DNA of 64,000 nucleotides from Rhynchonema sp. JSB1_4 (Eukaryota > Nematoda > Chromadorea > Monhysterida > Xyalidae): assembly GCA_030248065.1 (NCBI GenBank), contig JASAMV010004059.1, forward strand, positions 1 to 64,000, in the 5' to 3' direction. The translations under genes were made by a program, and so were the position numbers. The notes under the pieces are model-generated. The model had not been told where the DNA came from. It did not search any database and saw nothing but the letters and a program-made list of their open reading frames with translations. Shown in pieces: positions 44,181 to 55,905 of the stretch (within the stretch, counting starts at the first letter, position 1; every line of letters begins with the position of its first letter).

Positions 44181-45840
44181 AAGGGCTCGGGACACAACCG
44201 AAGGAAGGGCAGCAGAGCACATTGGTATACATTGTTGGAAAGCACTGTGACAGCATATGTCACGCACAATTGTTAAGCTCCTTAGAGATTCGCTATCTCT
44301 TGGTAGAGCGACTTTTCGTTCCAGAAAAAAGTGAATTTTTTCACAACTTGAAACGACCGGTGCAGAAATCCCAAATGAGTTGAAAGTCAAGTAACACGTG
44401 GATAGGATTACAACAGCTTCTGGATAACTTATCATGAGAACTTCAGTCGCTCAAAGCATTGCTTCACTCGGTGAGGGTGCGAAATGTTCCAAAAATCGGC
44501 CACATTTTTCGAAAACACAAGTTTGTCTCTAAATTTTGAGGCCGCACTTTGTGTTGTAGAAATGAAAATGCTATAGAAAAATAGAGCATTTTCGAAAGTA
44601 CCAGAAAATAAGGTTTTTAAATTTGGAAACACTTAGATAGCGGCGTGACAGGTCGAAAAAGACCTAAAAATTGCCACTAAAAAGCATATGTAGTTGTATT
44701 CATTGACGGAAATGTGATATAAATAAGCCACGTATTGCATTGCATTGGAAACGAGAAAGTCGATTAACGCACAGTCCAACAATCTAGACGAGTTTCTAGA
44801 CTTCAAACTCCATGGTCCGGCTGCTGCAGCCATGCCAGCCTGAATAAGGTATTTGGCTATAAGTCGTTACTGTTAAAGATTATTGCACATTTGAGAGCAT
44901 CAAACGATCCAGCTTCAGCGTAGCTATCGAACAATATATAACATGCCCATACTATCTCTTACTATGGACAAGAAACGGTCAAAATTCATAATCGCGCACG
45001 GTGACGTGACGGTTCATTCCAGAAACGTCAAAAGAGCATTTTTTTAGCCTCTGCTCTTAAGCGTAAGAATTTTTAGCGGCTTGTTATATATCGTTCGAAA
45101 TCTACTTCCGAGATACATTGTTTGGTGCTGTCACATTTACGATAGCTGTTAACAGTAAGAATTTATAGCTGAATATCATATTCAGGTTAGTATGGCTGCC
45201 CCGAGAGATCTGTAGATCTTGGGGTCTTCGGACTTGATATGTTGTTAAACCAGACGTTTCTCTCAATTTTTTGTTTCGAATTCGATACTATCTGTGGCCT
45301 TTATGTGTCACAATTCTGGCGATGAATGTAACCACCTAGTTTAGCGGCAATTTCATGGATTTTTAGGCCTGTCACGGAGCTTGCCATGAGTTAAAAAATT
45401 TAAAGACCTTATTTTCTGGTACTTTCGACCATGCTCTATTTCCCCGTTGTATTCTTATTTCCGCAGCACTAAGCGTGATCTCAAAATTTAGGGACAAACT
45501 TGTGTTCTCGAAAAATAAGGCCGATTTTTGGAACGGTTCGCACCCTCACCGTGTGAAGCAATGCTTTAAGCGACTGAAGTTGTGATGATAAGTTATTCCG
45601 AAGCTGTTGTAATTCTATCCATGTGTTACTTGACCTTCAACTCATTTGGGGTTTCTGCACCGGTCGTTCCAATTTGTGCAAAAACTCAGTTTTTTCTGGA
45701 ACGAAAAGTCGCTCTACCAAGAGATAGCGAATCTCTAAGGAGCTTAACATTTGTGCGTGACATATGCTGTCACACAGTGCTTTCCAACAATGTATAACAA
45801 TGTGCTCTGCTGCCCTTCCTTCGGTTGTGTCCCGAGCCCT
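44181..45840. mobile_element. Palindromic TTAA-inserted element (1.66 kb)
   Basis: The two halves are inverted copies with diverged patches. Ends AAGGGCTCGGGACACAACC and GGTTGTGTCCCGAGCCCT are flanked by TTAA at 44177-44180 and 45841-45844. Matching landmarks run inward (GCTCCTTAGAGATTCGCTAT at 44277 and its complement near 45735; ACCAGAAAATAAGG at about 44600 and its complement at about 45410). Open frames on both arms are mirror images. No transposase is encoded. Confidence 0.85.
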
Positions 45841-45844
45841 TTAA

Positions 45845-46791
45845 GGGTCCGGTCTAACATTTCCGAGATCAGCGCATGAACGTTTCACTAACCTGCCACC
45901 TCCGAAATCGGGCTCGTGGAAACACGTTTCAGTATGTTTGCTGCTGAGTGTCGTGCTCGGATTATAACAAGGACACGTTCTTAATCTCTTTCATTAGTTT
46001 TCTGAAATCTCGATCTGAAACTGGAGTTGAGTTAGTCGCCAGTTTCCTTTGCCTTGCACTAAAAGGAAATACTATACCATCTAAAGCGCGCATCAGACGC
46101 CTTCAGGCAGAATGCACACAGGAAATAAATCAATGGTATCGAAATTAGCATCAATAAATCTCAAGACATCCTAAATGCGAAAAATCACGTGAGCATGCCA
46201 AGCGCGGTCGGTTCACCAGGCTTGATTTCGCTCAAAGTGGGTCCATGAATTGCTCCCCATCTGTGACTGCGATGAAGGAATATAGATCTTGTTGTCGACC
46301 GGTCACCAACGTATATCTCTAGAAGAACACGTGAGATTTAGTTGTATGTAACAATAGAATTGAAAGCACACAAATTTTGACTGACTGGTTGAGTCATCCT
46401 TCCGCTGTACCTACGCTTGGCTTAGCCCGGCGTTGGATTATCAAGCAAATGTTTATTTTGACTGAATGAACGAAAAAGTAGTTTTTTTCAATGTTTACAG
46501 TGCCCAAGCCGAAAGAAGTGAATAATTTGAAACAGAAATGATCAACGACACAGAAAGAAACGCAGCGCATTTATTGTCGGGTCAGTGCTCTGCAACACTG
46601 ACACTGTAAAGACAAACTACAATAGTAGTGTACGAGTGTTTATGCACGCCAACACGAGCCCGATTTCGAAGGTGGTGTGTATTCAAAACGAATAGGAAGA
46701 GAAAATCATCATGCTCCACTTCGTAATCTTCAACGTGTCAGACACCCTGAACACAGCATGATGTTCAGAGTAATCTGAATTTCGGACGAAA
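45845..46791. other. Upstream region of the FBXO31-like gene
   Basis: No coding sequence or clear element is seen. It begins immediately after the palindromic TTAA element. The promoter of the F-box gene should lie near its 3' end, but no TATA box stands out. Confidence 0.4.
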
Positions 46792-49700
46792 ATGTGTGAA
46801 TCGAATGCGCAGCTCGCAGCCACCAGACGCATCCAATTGTTCGATTTGCCAAACGACTGCGTTCGCGCGATATTTCAAAATTTGAGCGCGACAAACGCCG
46901 TCCGCTTGCGACTGGTGTGTCGACAATCGCGGACTATATTCGACGACGGCGATCAGTCGACACTTTGGAAACATTACTGCGCTGTGGGTACGTTGCACAA
47001 ATCGATGGTGCTGATGATGTGTTGTTGGATTGTGCACTCGCACGTCACACGTTGAATCACACAGACGCGCCCTGTAAAAACAGGTCAAAACTGGCGCCCA
47101 ATAACGAAATACAGTATACGTATAGTCCATCCATCAGCTCATGACACTTTTTGTCAGCTGAAAAGCTTGACAGGATCCAGTGCTGTTCCGGTTCCGGTTG
47201 GCTTACGAAAAAGAAAAGAAAGAGAAATTGGTTTTTATCTTATTTTTGTGCGCCGTTTTCTCTAACATTGCCTTGCGGAGGAACAATTTTTCGCAACGGA
47301 ACCTGAACCTCCCAAACAAAAGTGCCATGAGCTGATGGACGGACTATACATAATGCTCAACTCCTTTTGGCTGTTTTCTAGATTTTCATTGTCGTCCTGT
47401 GAATCTTCCATCCGGCTGGACAGCGCGTTTGGTCTACGAGCGAGGTCGGTTTATGGCCAATATTTTTACACATTTATTTTACCCTATCGTTTATGGATGT
47501 ACTACAGTCCGTCCATCAGCTCATGGCACTTTTGGTTGAGAGGTTCAGGTTCCGTTGTGAAAAATTGTTCCTCCGCAAGGCAGTGTCATGAGCTGATGGA
47601 TGAACTGTTAACAGCATTTTTGTCAATTCATATGAACAATGCAGTTCAAGCGCATCTATAATATCACCCACAGATTCACAATAATGTTTCATTCCAGTGT
47701 TCTATCCATTTCGACATGTATTGGGCTGGTGGCATTCAACCAGTAGGCGGCACTACGGCGCAGTCTATAACATACGGGTTAGTATGGAACACTAAAATTC
47801 TGAAAATACACCCTGTGTTCCGCTTAAAGCCCCGTGGGCTTGTTGTGGAAAAGTTTCCTTTTAAAGCCCCCATGGGCTCTAAAAATATTTTTCTTTTTGG
47901 TACGCGGGTCAATTTTCCACCAATTTCCGCATAGAGCCCCCGGGCCCATTAAAAGTGAAAAACTCCGGTAACTTGCAGGCGGAGACAAACGGCAGCATCG
48001 TCGGCTACGAGTGTTTGCCGCCACCCGATTTGTGGTTTGAGGAAGACTTACGACAACTCAGGGCGCATGAACGCAGCATGTATGTATACTCTGGCAATTC
48101 TTTTGGGAGAAACTTTCAAACGCGTTGCCTGATCCGTAAAGGGCATTATGCCTGCACTGGCCACAGAAGTCACGTGACCGCTATAGCCAGTGCACGCACC
48201 ATGCGCTTTACGGATCAGGCAACGCGTTTGAAAGGTTCCTCCCAAAAGAATTGTCAGAGTATATGTACATAAATTTTGGCAATCGTTGTCGCAATCGCAG
48301 AAATTCAAACTACAGTACAGATGAACGAATCAATGATTTTTTCAGATATCCGGCTCCGGCTGGTCTGCTGACGAACCCTGACGGCTATGAGCACGTGATG
48401 CGCTTTGAGAAAGTGTTTGCCGTAATTCCCGACGAACAACAACGCGCTCGATTCGTGTGTTTTCAGGATTATCGGTCGTTACAACTGGTCGGTTATGTAC
48501 GATCGCCCAGAAATCTGTTTTTGATTTGGTGACCTCCAACAAATATTGCTTCCAGGATCGGGATTTCCATGACGCATCTGAGCTGTCGCACGTGACTTCT
48601 CAAACGCGAACTTTCGACAACGTCGCACGTGTCGCGAGGCTTGAGGTAAGTCAAGTATACGGTTCAGTTCTAAAATACGCATAATATAGCATAATGTGAA
48701 GTCTAACAAAAAAATAATAAAATGAAAAAAGATGAAAATAAATAAAGTAATAAGATGAACTGGATTCGAAAATTCAGACATCTGAGCGGCTGTCGTTCGC
48801 TTGTCATCAATGTCAGAATGAAAGAGACGCTATCCAAGTCAGCAGCGCACATCAAGACGATGACGATGGAGGACTGAAAATCGAGCAACTACCACCAGCT
48901 TCAAGGGTTTGTTATGTGATCTACATACCTCCAAATGGTAAGCTCCAAATTTAGATCCTTTGTTAGTTTCCGTGACCGAAACTAAACTAAGTAAACTATA
49001 GCTGCGGAATGAACAGCAAGTTTAAAATTACCAATGTACCGGAGAATGCCAAAATACCAACAGGAGATTTTTCGGGCTTGCTTGTGTTTTGACACATAAA
49101 AATATACAAAGGTGTCCCAGACAAGCCCTTTGTGCGTAAACTTAGGCCAAACAGCGTGTACTAAAGGATTTGTCGAAACGTACAACCGAACAATCCCACA
49201 GTGGAGGGTTATTTGGCATTCTGCAACATAATGCATGAACCTGCACGTGTGGTAATATTGCAGTTCTGGTTGCGACGTGAGCACGATTTCCCTCCGTTCT
49301 CTCCTGAAGAGAACGAAGAACAGGTCTTGCATGATCTTCGCTGGCTGGTCGACAAGAGTCATACATCTTCGGCACGCGGTAAGGAATTCGCAAAATTCTT
49401 GAATTGTCAAGGACAAGGAGGAGCGTTCGATGCAAGCAGACTGCCCGTTGAAGGAATGAAACCCGCTCATTTGCATGCTAGTTGCTGCGTCTTTTATTCT
49501 GTTGTCTTATATTCTGCGACGGTTCAGTGCCGGGGCACAGGTGCAGGCTCTTCCATTCAGGTCCGGCTGGAGCCTAAGCCTAAGCCTATAAACGGGTCAA
49601 ATATGCTGGGCCTGAATTGGCCGGGCCTGAAAAACTGGACCCGAAAAGGTCGGGCCTGAACTTCCGGGCCTGAAAAGTCACGGAATGGTTGTTTTGTGGT

Positions 49701-51858
49701 GAAGCGAAAACAAAACAAAATGTTCGCGACGCTTCTCTCAGGTTGGTGACAGACTGAGGTCAACGGATGGCATCTTGCCGGAACCAGGTCTGTACTTCGT
49801 GTCGCTCGGCCCACATGGCTGGGAAATCGTGAAATTATCCTACTCGGTCGATCAGGAGACACGGGAAACAGTGATATTGGGCGAAAAGCTCACGGTGAGC
49901 AGAGAAACATTTTCGTCATAACTTTGGGTGCCGCCGTAATCAACTCTTAGCTTGACGCAGATCATGCATCAACCCGGATTGACGCAGGAATGTAGTTCAC
50001 AATAATGGTCTTGCTCATTCGCTGACGACTGCTCTTCGAACTTAGTGGGCCTATGTGCTTCAGTGTCAATATGTATTTCCGTACAAAATAAAGAAAAACT
50101 TTATGCATCCGACACATGTACATAATTGAAAATGGCCGTATTTGATTTTTACGCTCCTTTCTGTGTCAGGGCGACCCACACGTGCCGGCCGGCCAAGTGT
50201 CGCTTCGTGTGTTCTGTCAACGTCCGTTGTGGTTTGCCGACGGCGAATGCGGTGACTGGGATGGAATTGATCGCAAATTGAGAGCAGCACGCAGTTCGGG
50301 TTGGCTTGCCCACAGAAAATACATGTTGTGTTTTTTTTTCACGGTTTAAATAGGCAGCATGCGGTTGTCACGGCAGATTATTGTTGACGGAGTTTGTGTG
50401 CCGCGATTTTTCAGGAAATGGAGATCAGGCCTTTAGAAATCTAGATTTGGGTGCTGAATTCCTAATTAGTTGCCTTGTGATGTTTCTCATTTTAGCAGGA
50501 TAATACTCATTGATAACGCAATGTCCCGGTTAGGCGGAGGACTTAATTTCGAGCCACAGTCGATGCAACCAACTCGCAAAGGATTTTGGAATGTACAAGC
50601 GCTCACGCACAGCCAAGGGACTGTGTGCCACAACAAGCGCGAGCCAACCATTTTCACAGAGCGGGATTGTGGCGCGGGCGCGGGCGTATGAAATGACTGA
50701 CTTGCACATGTTGTGATAAACATTGTGTCACCTGTGTGGAGTCTTAAAGGCCTAACTATACTTCGTTCTCTCAGAGAACAAAGAACAAATTCTCTCGCGC
50801 TGATTGGTCCACGTATGTTCAACAGCCAATCAGCGCGCGAGAATTTGTTCTTTATTCTCTGAGAGAACGAAGTATAGTTAGGCCTTTTAGAAAATGAATA
50901 GCACCCACAGGATGTGAAGATAGTAGATGGAAAATTTTTATGCAAATGACTGCTATTTTTATTTAGCACAGGCGCTTAAAATTATAGCTGAAGAAAAGGG
51001 TCCAAACAGGTGCGAAATTTTGTGATTGTTTTTTTACCAGTTAAGTCGTCACACATGGCGGTTCACGCAATGCCTTTGTATTGGTCTCACAATGACTATA
51101 TAACAATCCATCCAAAAAATTTTCCTCAATAGTAAGGCACGTCTCGCTGCAGATCACAAGCGTTCCATTTATATTTTTTCCAAAACCTTTTAGGCGATAT
51201 AAGAGTGAAGCTGCTTGAACACAGCAAGCGTGATATGGGCAGAAATGTTTCGGAAAAATTGTATATAAATAGAACGCTTGTGATCTGCAGCGAGACGTGC
51301 TTTACCATTCAGGAAACTTTTTGGATGGATTCTTCTTTAGTCATTGTGCCTAACGTGCGTGCACGCGAAGTTACTTCGACTTTTGCCTATACTTTGCACT
51401 GTTTCGAACGCGCGTGCACGCGACTTCAACTTTCAGCCTAAAATTGCACCCGGAACTGTATGCCGACTGTTACACAGGTTACGCGATTCCTGATTGGCGC
51501 TCGTTTGCTGATCAACAGTTTGCCTGGCCAGCTGATTGTGACGTTGACACATTCAGAACCGAGCTGCCGAACCGCTGCCGGTCTGGGACAACATATGCAG
51601 TTTTATCTTTTTTATCTAGTTTTTTTCTGATTTCAACGCCTTGTGTTCTGTTTTAACATCTGAAAAATGTTGAACAGGTCCAGATTCTGCGGCCAAGTAT
51701 TGATGGCTAACGAAGAGAACTTCCAATACAGCATGTTTCTGCCGGCAATATTCGCACAGTTGGATGAGCGCACATTCGCTGTGCTCTGGGTGAATCTGCA
51801 GGCGATGAGCTTCTTCCACCGATCCGACGTGCAGCCATCGATGAACAACAACAACTGA
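46792..51858 (+). CDS. FBXO31: FBXO31-like F-box protein
   Basis: Exons: 46792-46987, 47698-47777, 47979-48079, 48346-48496, 48556-48645, 48778-48937, 49202-49378, 49742-49894, 50170-about 50299, 51437-51580 and 51678-51858. Exon 1 encodes an F-box (QLFDLPNDCVRAIFQNLSA). Exon 2 has the FBXO31 feature LGWW ... YGAVYN. Exons 8-9 read GLYFVSLGPHGWEIVKLSY then GDPHVPAGQVSL, and the last exon ends with FAVLWVNLQAMSFF; all three match landmark segments of FBXO31, a substrate adaptor of SCF (SKP1-CUL1-F-box) ubiquitin ligases. The internal part is more diverged. The joins 7-to-8 and 9-to-10 do not keep frame with the exon ends I chose, so a small exon or alternative donor is missed. MITEs fill introns 1 and 3, and a repeat lies in the intron before exon 8. 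Confidence 0.8.
47121..47349. mobile_element. MITE with TATAGTCCATCCATCAGC termini, copy 1
   Basis: TATAGTCC + ATCCATCAGCTCATGACAC on the left pairs with GTGCCATGAGCTGATGGACGG and GACTATA on the right. Length about 229 bp. It lies in intron 1 of the FBXO31-like gene. Confidence 0.8.
47505..47607. mobile_element. Same MITE family, short copy 2
   Basis: CAGTCCGTCCATCAGCTCAT on the left and ATGAGCTGATGGATGAACTG on the right; the interior (GAGGTTCAGGTTCCGTTG) is the complement of part of copy 1. It lies 155 bp further along in intron 1 of the FBXO31-like gene. Confidence 0.75.
48078..48268. mobile_element. MITE with ATACTCTGACAATT termini, copy 2, at an exon edge
   Basis: The left end ATGTATGTATACTCTG pairs with CAGAGTATATGTACAT on the right; arms continue with CAAACGCGTTGCCTGATCCG and its complement. 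It starts at the last two bases of FBXO31 exon 3 and supplies the GTATGT donor. A longer copy is at 34250-34500. Confidence 0.75.
49515..49686 (-). repeat. Interspersed CAGGCCC-rich repeat, copy 3
   Basis: Begins GGTTCAGTGCCGGGGCACAG, has the shared core GGAGCCTAAGCCTAAGCC, and ends GGGCCTGAAAAGTCACGGAA. Same orientation as the 42 kb copy. It lies in an FBXO31 intron just 5' of exon 8. Confidence 0.75.
50747..50886. mobile_element. Tourist/Harbinger-like MITE with TTA duplication (140 bp)
   Basis: Almost perfect hairpin: AAGGCCTAACTATACTTCG and its complement at the ends, with CTCTCGCGCTGATTGG arms inside. TTA flanks both sides (50744-50746 and 50887-50889), as for PIF/Harbinger-type insertion. 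In the intron between FBXO31 exons 9 and 10. Confidence 0.85.
51085..51350. mobile_element. MITE with CACAATGACT termini
   Basis: Outer TCTCACAATGACTATA and AGTCATTGTGCC pair, then AATCCATCCAAAAA with TTTTTGGATGGATT, then GCACGTCTCGCTGCAGATCA with its complement. The outer termini recur in the interior of the element at 56653-57281. In the intron before FBXO31 exon 10. Confidence 0.75.
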
Positions 51859-52045
51859 AATCGTGCGTCTTGCGATTATAGAATCCCCTCCCCACGGACC
51901 GGCGGTTGCACTGTTGTTAATCTTGGCTGTGCATTGAACTACTTTGTCTGTATTTGTTAGGTTTTGCATTTTTATGATATCGTGATAAATTTTGTTCTTA
52001 ATGTGCAGCATCACCGCTAAGTAGCAGAGAATCTTGTTACTATTG

Positions 52046-52051
52046 AATAAA
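52046..52051 (+). terminator. Poly(A) signal of the FBXO31-like gene
   Basis: AATAAA 188 bp after the TGA stop at 51856-51858. The convergent minus-strand gene ends at 52349, so the two 3' ends face each other across about 300 bp. Confidence 0.55.
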
Positions 52052-52348
52052 TGACTGTTGTTCGTTCACCACTGATGAGAACTAAACTCAGCAACTTCTC
52101 TGGAGTAAATCGTGCAGCGGACAGCTGAATGATGGCCATGAATCGGTGCTGTGCGATTCATTTGGTGGAAACAAAGGAATGGAAAGCTGCGATTCACTTG
52201 GAAGGCTAACCCAACCCATCACTGATAGAAAAAGTCTCCAAAATCGATTTCAACTGAGAAAAATCGCATCATTAAATGCTCCGAAAACAGAAAACCTATC
52301 CAATGATCAAACAAAAAGCTCACTCATCTATACATATATGTATAATGC

Positions 52349-54996
52349 CTAGGTCTCATAAATAAGTGCCTTGAGGAAGTTCTTTGCCTCCAAGTGTATG
52401 GGCGTGCTGTTGCTGCCACCGCCGGCGCGCAGCGACTTTGGATTGAGCGGTTGGGTGGCCGACCCGGAATCGTGGGACGATCGGGGACCAATGCGGCTGC
52501 CGAGCACTAGACGAATTGACTCGATGTCATCTGGCTGTTGATGACTCGCTATGCCTGCAATGAAACATCAAGTTGTTCTCCGATCGCGAAATCTGCTCGG
52601 TTTGGGCGCATTTCCGGGACCATCTATTCTTGTGTTCTGTAACTGTCCTGTTCGCTGAATGTTTTTTCGTGGCCGTGTGTTGACATTTTGCGAAAAATTT
52701 ATTGTGGTCTTATTGCAACTGTTCGGTCATATACACATCAGTAGCTATGACCCATCGCGAGGATGTCGCAGCACCAGAGGCATGAGAAATAGAGGCATGA
52801 GCCGAAACGCATGAGTTGTGCAACAAAAGCCACAGAACCGACTGGCGGCCCAAACAGGACAGACTTGAAGTTTCGGAATCGAAACCTAACCTTACTACAT
52901 GAGTTGTTTGAGAAAACCGATTGACTTGTGGTTGCGGTTGATTGAATTCATTATGTGTGTTTTGGTTTTATTCAAAGTTCACTGTGTTTTGCAATTTTTG
53001 CCTTGATTGCGGTTTTCTGACTTTCTTTACGTTGTTTGCAGATATCTCTGAAGAAGTGCACCAGTTGGGCACGAAACGTCAGATAAATTGTGTATAACAG
53101 TTGTATTGCGGTACTTCGTCCGACAAGGAAAACTTACTACATGGTTATGTTAGAGCAACATGGCACTGAGGTGACATGTATAGCAGAAGGTGCAGAAAGA
53201 AGCATAAGTAAGTAAAACTCCCAAAGCCATTTGAATGGGCCACGACATTTTGCGAACCTTCCACGTTTATCTCATCCAGCTCCATCCTTTGCACTGTGAA
53301 TTTCCTTTTCAGTTCAAGACTTGAAGCTCTGTCCTTCTCAAGCGGTGACGTGCCAAGCTTCCTACAGTACTCAGTCGTGCACACAACCAGTGCATACACG
53401 CCAGCGGTCATGTAATAGAGCGTGTAGAACAGTAGCACGATCAGCCAGAGAAGTCGAAAGAATCTGGAAAATTATTTTTGATAACTCCCTGATTTTTCAG
53501 GTTCATGTTGGCTACAGCTTTCTGGAGAAACAACGCACTGTATCGGAATCGTCCACCAGGCGAATCGACAGCAGTCCACGTCGCAGCAGCTGCCGTCACA
53601 ACTGTGTAGTTTGGAAATTTTGAATCTTTAAGAAATTTGCAGATTTTTATACAAACTGAATAAAAGTGGATGGGTAACTGACAGAAAGTACGCCACCGCT
53701 TTCGTATGATTGGCAATCAGATTAACATCATTCGCTTCTAAATTGAAGTCGATCAGATCCGGCGTGCGCAGTGCAGTGCGACAAATCGGAGGTTCCTTGC
53801 AAGCAGAAACAAATCAAATTTCCATATTCAGCCCCCGGGGTGTGGAAACGGAAATCTATGGTTCACACCAAAACGTACTTCATTCAGTTGAGACACATTC
53901 GCTGATTGAACGGGCAGCAAATACGTTCGCGTTCTGCCGATCAACATGGCTTCGACTGATTGATCTTTGATCAGATCGAATAGGGTCGTATTCAATTCGC
54001 TTGGATCAGTCGGACCGTCGTAGTGTCGCGTGCGAAATACTGACCAGAAACCGACACCCATGCCTGTGTACACACAGTATACCTTGGTATTGCTCGTTCC
54101 TGGTTGGTTCGTTGCTCGTTTGTGCAACTAGTTTTTGAAAGTGGTATCAGAAAACCCAACCGGCGCACAGAGATTCAGGCTGGTTTCGGCATTTGGAGGC
54201 AAATCTGCCGGAGAGGCGTTCGCACTCACGAGCCCGGGCGCCTCGGTCTGTCTGTCTGTGAAAGCCGCTCAACACAGACTAACATTATTGCACGCAGTAC
54301 AAAGAATGTTAGACACATGTGCACTGGCAGAAATCCGGTTAGCTGATGTTTCACTGAATAAACTAAACAAATGGCTCAAACAACAGCACAAATCACAGCG
54401 CGACAGATTCAAACGGAAAATACCAACAGAACGGCGGGTGAGAAAACCGCCGGTTTTTCAAAAACAAGTTATTGTAAGCATGCGCTTGCTGGGGACAATA
54501 TGGGCCTAACCCAGGGCACATGCTTGAGCCTAAAGCTGGAGTTATACTTGTCCATTTTGGGCTTGTAGACAATGAGGACAAATTTTTGTTTGAATCATAT
54601 TTTGTGATTGAGCTAAGGCACTAATTTCGACCAGCGCTCAAGTTGTTCTCCTGCACCAAATGAACAACCTCTACGTGGTCGAAATTAGTGCTCAAACTCA
54701 ATCACAAAAATATAATTATAGCAAAAATTTGTCCTCATTGTCTACAAGCCCAAAATGGACAAGTATAACTCCACCTTAAAACCCAGGTCCGTTGATCAAG
54801 GCAGCTTCCCAAGCAACACTGTTTTGACTCTACCCCGTAATTTTGCAAGATTCCAGGTCAGGCTAAACCAACCATTCACTCCAATGTACTCACGCCAGCC
54901 GGATTCCATGGAAAGTTCATCTTCGTCAGTATTTTGGCCGTAATTGATGTTGCAACACAAAAGCAGTACGAGGCAGGACGAAATTATAAGATTCAT
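52349..54996 (-). CDS. Secreted/single-pass membrane protein, unassigned
   Basis: Exon 1 runs from the ATG at 54996 to a GTGAGT donor just after codons for MESGW. Exon 2 is 54063-53879. Further exons: about 53795-53700 (EPPICRTALRTPDLIDF), about 53640-53500 (Cys-rich in one frame), 53463-53258 and 52554-52349. It starts with a signal peptide (NLIISSCLVLLLCCNINYG). The ectodomain includes GVGFWSVFRTRHYDG and a glycosylation-like NTT site. The 53.4 kb exon encodes a membrane helix (LWLIVLLFYTLYYMTAGVYAL) followed by a basic/acidic tail; the last exon ends FLKALIYET. Exons 1-2-3 and the last two exons join in phase; the fourth junction is unresolved. No family recognised. Confidence 0.65.
54534..54776. 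mobile_element. MITE with TAA duplication (243 bp)
   Basis: AGCTGGAGTTATACTTGTCC and its near-complement at the ends, TAA on both flanks (54531-54533, 54777-54779), with arms through GCTTGTAGACAATGAGGACA. The end motif GTTATACTTG resembles that of the 50747 element, so a related PIF/Harbinger-type origin is likely. It sits in intron 1 of the minus-strand membrane protein gene. Confidence 0.85.
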
Positions 54997-55905
54997 GTTC
55001 TTAGTTGGAGTCACTTTGTTATTTTCATTGAAATTAAATCAGGTTTCGGCCAAACAAAGCGCTAGTAGTTTTGCCGTGACGAGGCTAAATCAGTGCGTAA
55101 CATGACACCATGATCCAAGAGTGCTCCCGTTTTGCGAGAGCCAAAGCGAACTTCCTCCAACTAAAACATGCAAAACTTGTTCAAAAGCATTGATTTCTTG
55201 CAAGTCGCGTTAGTGCTTGGCTGAGTGACCACACATGACAAGGGATGACTTTTGTTTTGCATTTTCAATTTTGTGTGTGTGTTTGGTTCAAACCGGCGTA
55301 AAAGTATACAATATTGCGGAATGTATTATTCATGTGAACTGAGCCGGAGTCAGTATAGTAAATTTCCAAATTCGCTGCAGCATAGTAAAGTACGCCCCAT
55401 AGTTAATGCCAGGTTCCAAACCCGAAAATCAACTTGTGAAACATTCGGACAGCCAACACACACGCAGCTTGCCAGCCAGCCAGGCAGCTGCGCGCAATGT
55501 TTCAGAACCGCGCATGGTTAGCGTTCGGGTTTATAACTTGACATTAACTATGGGGCGTATTTTACTGTGCGGCAGCGAATTTGGAAATTTACTATATATA
55601 TAGTCTTGAGCAGTTGGTTTTTGGGAAGAAGCCAAAATTGAACACCACAGTTCCCAATAGCTGTTTTGTTTGGAAAGTGGAATAATCCGCGGGTATTCAT
55701 TTGACGACCATGGGACTATTTACCAATTTGGACACTATTTTCTGCGACTTTCCGATATACAGCTTATGATTGCTGCAACAACAAATTGAGCTAACATTCA
55801 CAGACTGACACAGAACTATACACACATATACATAAATCATTGGTGCAAAAAATTATTTCAAAACATCGATTGATGGGCTACTATCCAACAACGACGTGAA
55901 ATAAT
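54997..55905. other. Intergenic region between two minus-strand genes
   Basis: Holds the promoter side of the 55.0 kb gene and the 3' flank of MRPS11, with a TA-type MITE at 55358-55593. Nothing else recognised. Confidence 0.5.
55358..55593. mobile_element. TA-type MITE, copy 2 (about 236 bp)
   Basis: GTAAATTTCCAAATTCGCTG at the left and its complement at the right, both abutting TA; same interior as 17369-17606, including GCTTGCCAGCCAGCCAG and AGCTGCGCGCAATGTTTCAG. Confidence 0.85.
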
